The notes under the pieces: model-generated
Databases searched by the model: none
Told to the model about the DNA's origin: nothing
What the model saw: the letters and a program-made list of their open reading frames with translations, nothing else
Source of the DNA: a bacterium
GTDB taxonomy: Bacteria > Electryoneota > Electryoneia > Electryoneales > Electryoneaceae
NCBI GenBank assembly: GCA_014729955.1
Contig: WJJA01000477.1
Location: forward strand, 1-7,591
Direction of reading: 5' to 3'
DNA length: 7,591 nt
Translations under genes and position numbers: made by a program
Shown here: positions 4,453 through 7,591 of the stretch, piece by piece
Position numbering within the stretch: the stretch's first letter is position 1
Layout: the number at the start of each line of letters is the position of its first letter

Positions 4453-7185
4453 GTGGGCAAATACGTCTATTACTTCGGTGAAGGGAACGCCGAAGGCAAT
4501 GCGAAGATGAAGAACGAGCTGGGCGGCAAGGGCGCCAACCTGGCCGAGATGACCAACCTGAACATCCCGGTGCCCCCGGGCTTCACGATTTCCACCGACG
4601 CCTGCACCGAGTACTACAACCGAGGCGGGCAGCTGTGGGATGAAGTGATCGACCAGACTCGTGACGCAATGAAGAAGGTCGAGGGCGTGGCTGCGCTGCA
4701 GGGGCGCAAGTTCGGCGATCCGGACAACCCGCTGCTCGTCTCCGTACGGTCCGGCGCGCGCATGTCCATGCCCGGCATGATGGACACCGTCCTGAACGTC
4801 GGCCTGGCCTCTTCAACCATTCCCGGCATGATCAAGCAGTCCGGCGGCAACGAGCGTTTTGTCTATGACGCCTACCGCCGCCTGATCATGATGTACGCGG
4901 ACGTGGTGATGGAGAAGGCCGCAGGGCGCTCCCCGGAAGATGAAGAGATGGCGGTCCGTGTGCAGCTCGAAGGCCTGATGGACGAGGTGAAGGAAGCCAA
5001 GGGTTACACGAATGACGTCCAGCTGACAACCGAAGACCTGAAAGACCTGTGCGAAAAGTTCAAGGTCAAAGTGAAGGAAGTGATCGGCGAAGAGTTCCCG
5101 GACGATCCGTGGGACCAGCTCTGGGGCGGCATCGGCGCGGTGTTCATGTCCTGGAACGGCCGTCGCGCGGTCGCCTATCGCAACATCGAAGGCATTCCGC
5201 ACGACTGGGGCACGGCGGTGAACGTGCAGACGATGGTGTTCGGCAACATGGGCGACAGCAGCGCGACCGGCGTGGCGTTTACCCGTGACCCCGCCACCGG
5301 CGACCCCGCCTTCTACGGCGAATGGCTCGTGAACGCGCAGGGCGAGGATGTCGTGGCCGGTACCCGCACCCCGAACGCATTGAACGTGCACTGCAAGCAG
5401 GAAGGCCAGAACGATCACCTGCCGTCGCTCGAAGAGAGCAACCCCGAGCTGTACAAGCAGCTGCATGATATCCGCGACAAGCTGGAGGAACACTACAGGG
5501 ACATGCAGGATATCGAGTTCACCATCCAGGAAGGTGAGCTGTGGATGCTGCAGACCCGTACCGGCAAGCGCTCCGGCCTCGCAGCGGTGCGTATGGCGGT
5601 GGATATGAAGAACGAGGGGCTGATCGACGAAACGACCGCCCTGCTTCGTGTCAAGCCCGAGCAGTTGGACGAGCTGCTGCATCCGATGCTGGACCCGGCC
5701 GAAGAGAAGACCGCGACAGTCCTCGCGAAGGGTCTGCCGGCGGGTCCCGGCGGCGCGCGCGGCAAGATCGTGCTGAACAGCGAACGTGCCTGGGAAATGG
5801 GCAAAGCCGGCGAGCGTGTGATCCTGGTGCGCCTTGAAACCAGCCCGGAAGACGTGGACGGCATGCGCGCGGCGGAAGGCATTCTGACCGCACGGGGCGG
5901 TATGACCTCCCACGCCGCCCTCGTGGCGCGCGGCTGGGGCAAGTGCTGCGTCGTCGGTGCCGGAACGATCAACGTGAACTACAAGGACCGTACCATCACC
6001 ACCGAAGACGGCACCGTATTGAAAGAAGGCGACATCATCAGCCTGAACGGTTCCAAGGGTGTTGTGTACGCCGATGCCGTGCCGGTGATCGACGCCGACC
6101 CCGATTCCAACGACTGGTACAAGCAGTTGATGGTGTGGGCGGACAACACCCGTACGCTGGGTGTACGCACCAACGCCGACAACCCGAAGGATGCGACGAC
6201 GGCCCGCAATTTCGGCGCGGCCGGCATCGGCCTGACCCGTACCGAGCACATGTTCTGGGGCGAGGAGCGCATCACCGCAATGCGCAAGATGATCCTCGCG
6301 GATACCCCGGAACAGCGCGAGGCGGCGCTGATGGAGCTGCTGCCGTTCCAGCGTGACGACTTCTACGGCATCTTGAAGGCGATGAGCCCGCACCCTGTGA
6401 CCATCCGTCTGCTGGATCCGCCGCTGCATGAGTTCGTTCCGCACGTGGAAGACGACGAAGAGACGAAGGAAGCGGCGCAGAAGCTCGGCACCACGCCGGA
6501 CGAGCTGAAGAAGCGTGTCACGCAACTGCACGAGCTGAACCCGATGCTCGGCCACCGCGGCTGCCGCCTCGGCATCAGCATCCCGGAAATCACCAGGATG
6601 CAGGCTCGCGCGATCCTGGAAGCGACCGCGCAGTTGATCTCCGAAGGCATCGAAGTACACTCGGAAATCATGGTGCCCCTCGTCGGCAATGTGAAGGAGC
6701 TGGCGGACCAGCGCGCGATCATCCTCGAGGTCGCCGAAGATGTCAAGAAGGAAAAGGGCATCGACGACCTGCCGTTCATGGTCGGCACGATGATCGAGGT
6801 GCCGCGTGGTGCGTTGACCGCTGACGAAATCGCCGAAGAGGCCGAGTTCTTCAGCTTCGGTACCAACGACCTCACGCAGATGGGTTGCGGCTTCAGCCGT
6901 GACGACGCCGGCACTTTCCTGCCGCACTATGTCGAAGCCGGCATTTACGACGACGATCCGTTCCAGTCGCTGGACACGACCGGGATCGGTCAGCTGGTCG
7001 AAATCGCGGTGGAGAAAGGCAAAAAGGCGCGCCCGAACATCAAGCTCGGGATCTGTGGCGAACACGGCGGCGACCCGAAGTCGATCCACTTTTTCCACAA
7101 GGTCGGTCTGAATTACGTCTCCTGCAGCCCCTTCCGTGTGCCGATCGCACGTCTCGCGGCCGCGCATGCCGTGCTGGAGGGATAA
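4453..7185 (+). CDS. ppdK: Pyruvate, phosphate dikinase
   Basis: This cytoplasmic enzyme reversibly converts pyruvate, ATP and phosphate to phosphoenolpyruvate, AMP and pyrophosphate. It serves gluconeogenesis or, in many anaerobes, PPi-linked glycolysis. The domain order is complete. The N-terminal ATP-grasp domain (about 1-380) has GGKGANLAEM (24-33) and SVRSGARMSMPGMMDTVLN (97-115). The swivelling phosphohistidine domain has TARGGMTSHAALVARG, with His487 as the phosphorylated residue. The C-terminal PEP/pyruvate TIM barrel (about 560-905) has LTRTEHMF, GHRGCRL, FSFGTNDLTQM (800-810) and ICGEHGGDP, with Cys868 as the conserved general acid. It ends SPFRVPIARLAAAHAVLEG. At 910 residues it is a little longer than the 874-residue clostridial enzyme as I recall it, with most of the extra length before His487. 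It appears monocistronic, with its own promoter and terminator. No regulatory kinase/phosphatase gene is next to it in the window. Confidence 0.98.
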   Translation: MGKYVYYFGEGNAEGNAKMKNELGGKGANLAEMTNLNIPVPPGFTISTDACTEYYNRGGQLWDEVIDQTRDAMKKVEGVAALQGRKFGDPDNPLLVSVRSGARMSMPGMMDTVLNVGLASSTIPGMIKQSGGNERFVYDAYRRLIMMYADVVMEKAAGRSPEDEEMAVRVQLEGLMDEVKEAKGYTNDVQLTTEDLKDLCEKFKVKVKEVIGEEFPDDPWDQLWGGIGAVFMSWNGRRAVAYRNIEGIPHDWGTAVNVQTMVFGNMGDSSATGVAFTRDPATGDPAFYGEWLVNAQGEDVVAGTRTPNALNVHCKQEGQNDHLPSLEESNPELYKQLHDIRDKLEEHYRDMQDIEFTIQEGELWMLQTRTGKRSGLAAVRMAVDMKNEGLIDETTALLRVKPEQLDELLHPMLDPAEEKTATVLAKGLPAGPGGARGKIVLNSERAWEMGKAGERVILVRLETSPEDVDGMRAAEGILTARGGMTSHAALVARGWGKCCVVGAGTINVNYKDRTITTEDGTVLKEGDIISLNGSKGVVYADAVPVIDADPDSNDWYKQLMVWADNTRTLGVRTNADNPKDATTARNFGAAGIGLTRTEHMFWGEERITAMRKMILADTPEQREAALMELLPFQRDDFYGILKAMSPHPVTIRLLDPPLHEFVPHVEDDEETKEAAQKLGTTPDELKKRVTQLHELNPMLGHRGCRLGISIPEITRMQARAILEATAQLISEGIEVHSEIMVPLVGNVKELADQRAIILEVAEDVKKEKGIDDLPFMVGTMIEVPRGALTADEIAEEAEFFSFGTNDLTQMGCGFSRDDAGTFLPHYVEAGIYDDDPFQSLDTTGIGQLVEIAVEKGKKARPNIKLGICGEHGGDPKSIHFFHKVGLNYVSCSPFRVPIARLAAAHAVLEG

Positions 7186-7187
7186 AT

Positions 7188-7205
7188 TCGGACTCGCTTG
7201 TCCGA
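7188..7205 (+). other. Hairpin immediately after the ppdK stop
   Basis: TCGGAC (7188-7193) and GTCCGA (7200-7205) form a 6-bp stem with a 6-nt loop, three bases after TAA, followed by TTTAA. It is too weak alone to call a terminator. It may stabilise the 3' end or act with the stronger hairpin downstream. Confidence 0.4.
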
Positions 7206-7223
7206 TTTAACGTGAGAGTGCAG

Positions 7224-7249
7224 AGCCCGGCTGTTCAGCCGGGCTTTTT
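7224..7249 (+). terminator. Intrinsic terminator of ppdK
   Basis: AGCCCGGCT (7224-7232) and AGCCGGGCT (7237-7245) are perfectly complementary over 9 bp with a GTTC loop, followed by TTTT (7246-7249). It sits between the convergent ppdK and receiver genes. On the minus strand the stem is not followed by a T tract, so it mainly serves ppdK. Confidence 0.9.
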
Positions 7250-7317
7250 ACGTATACTACGTTGAGGTCTGGAATGAAATGCGGCGCTTGATCCATCGAT
7301 TCCGCGAACGGTCCGGA

Positions 7318-7591
7318 TTACCAGCCTTTCTTCTGCATGATCCTGCTGAGCGTTTCGGTCATGCGCTGCTCGGACAGCGTATCGGAGGTCTCTTTCGCAC
7401 GTGTGATCTTATCCAGCAGTACATTCATATCCGGCGGTTTCTCGAGGAACTCCATCGCCCCGGAGCGCATCGCTTCCACGCTCTTTTCCAGGGTGCCGTG
7501 TCCGGTCAGGATGATCACCTGCAAGTCGGGGTTGCGTCGCAGCATACGTTTCAAGGTTTCAATCCCGTCCATGCCGGGCATCGCCATGTCC
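7318..7591 (-). CDS. Response regulator receiver-domain protein, 3' part (5' end outside window)
   Basis: The frame is open from the right window edge to TAA at 7320-7318. The first complete codon (7590-7588) is Asp in D-M-A-M-P-G-M-D-G, the standard context of the phosphoacceptor aspartate, so the ATG at 7587 is internal and the N-terminal half is missing. The conserved Thr follows in VIILTGHG and the conserved Lys in FLEKPPD. AMRSGAMEFLEKP resembles receivers of NtrC-type or stand-alone regulators. After the receiver there are only about 30 charged residues (ITRAKETSDTLSEQRM...) ending QKKGW, with no output domain, so it is probably a single-domain relay protein or the C-terminal receiver of a larger protein. 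It is convergent with ppdK. Confidence 0.9.
   Translation of the reverse strand, partial: DMAMPGMDGIETLKRMLRRNPDLQVIILTGHGTLEKSVEAMRSGAMEFLEKPPDMNVLLDKITRAKETSDTLSEQRMTETLSRIMQKKGW

Noticed and set aside
4813..7167. 784-codon open frame on the minus strand opposite ppdK
   Set aside because: It mirrors the codon pattern of ppdK, is full of His/Arg/Val/Asp runs and has no recognisable domain. Its length reflects absence of certain codons in the sense gene.
1..7591. CRISPR arrays, insertion sequences or integrases
   Set aside because: No regularly spaced identical repeats, no transposase or recombinase coding sequence and no terminal inverted repeats with target duplication were seen.

Overview
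The window looks like chromosomal DNA of a GC-rich Gram-negative bacterium. Support for this is an outer-membrane beta-barrel-like protein with a signal peptide, C5-pathway tetrapyrrole synthesis (HemA), a full-length pyruvate phosphate dikinase of the kind common in anaerobes, and stand-alone receiver-domain proteins. I cannot assign the phylum from sequence alone. A deltaproteobacterial (Desulfobacterota-like) or PVC-group (for example Kiritimatiellota) origin would both fit, and this is inference.

Layout. (1) Bases 1-320 hold the 3' end of a receiver-domain (CheY-like) gene on the + strand, closed by a clear intrinsic terminator at 357-391. (2) Bases 392-1203 have no convincing protein gene. 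The most striking content is a minus-strand block at about 474-790. It is built from many nested hairpins and ends in an intrinsic terminator with an eight-U tract, so it is very probably an unannotated structured non-coding RNA of about 300 nt. Next to it (895-1153, minus) lies a low-confidence, frame-broken zinc-ribbon-like remnant. (3) Bases 1204-4321 form a tight three-gene + strand cluster in which each stop overlaps the next start as ATGA: hemA (glutamyl-tRNA reductase with a long C-terminal tail), an endonuclease III-like DNA glycosylase with an intact [4Fe-4S] motif, and an outer-membrane protein. The last has a strange N-terminal extension containing a 48-bp periodic repeat. (4) Bases 4453-7185 encode pyruvate phosphate dikinase (ppdK), a single gene with its own candidate promoter, a strong ribosome binding site and a terminator at 7224-7249. 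(5) Bases 7318-7591 hold the 3' part of a second receiver-domain gene on the minus strand, convergent with ppdK and truncated by the window edge just at its phosphoacceptor aspartate.

How the genes relate. hemA starts tetrapyrrole synthesis from glutamyl-tRNA. The downstream glycosylase needs an iron-sulfur cluster for DNA binding, but no functional link to HemA is established; the overlaps argue only for co-expression. PpdK interconverts pyruvate and PEP at the glycolysis/gluconeogenesis branch point. Neither receiver protein shows an attached output domain in the part visible here. The most interesting candidate for undescribed biology is the structured RNA at 474-790.
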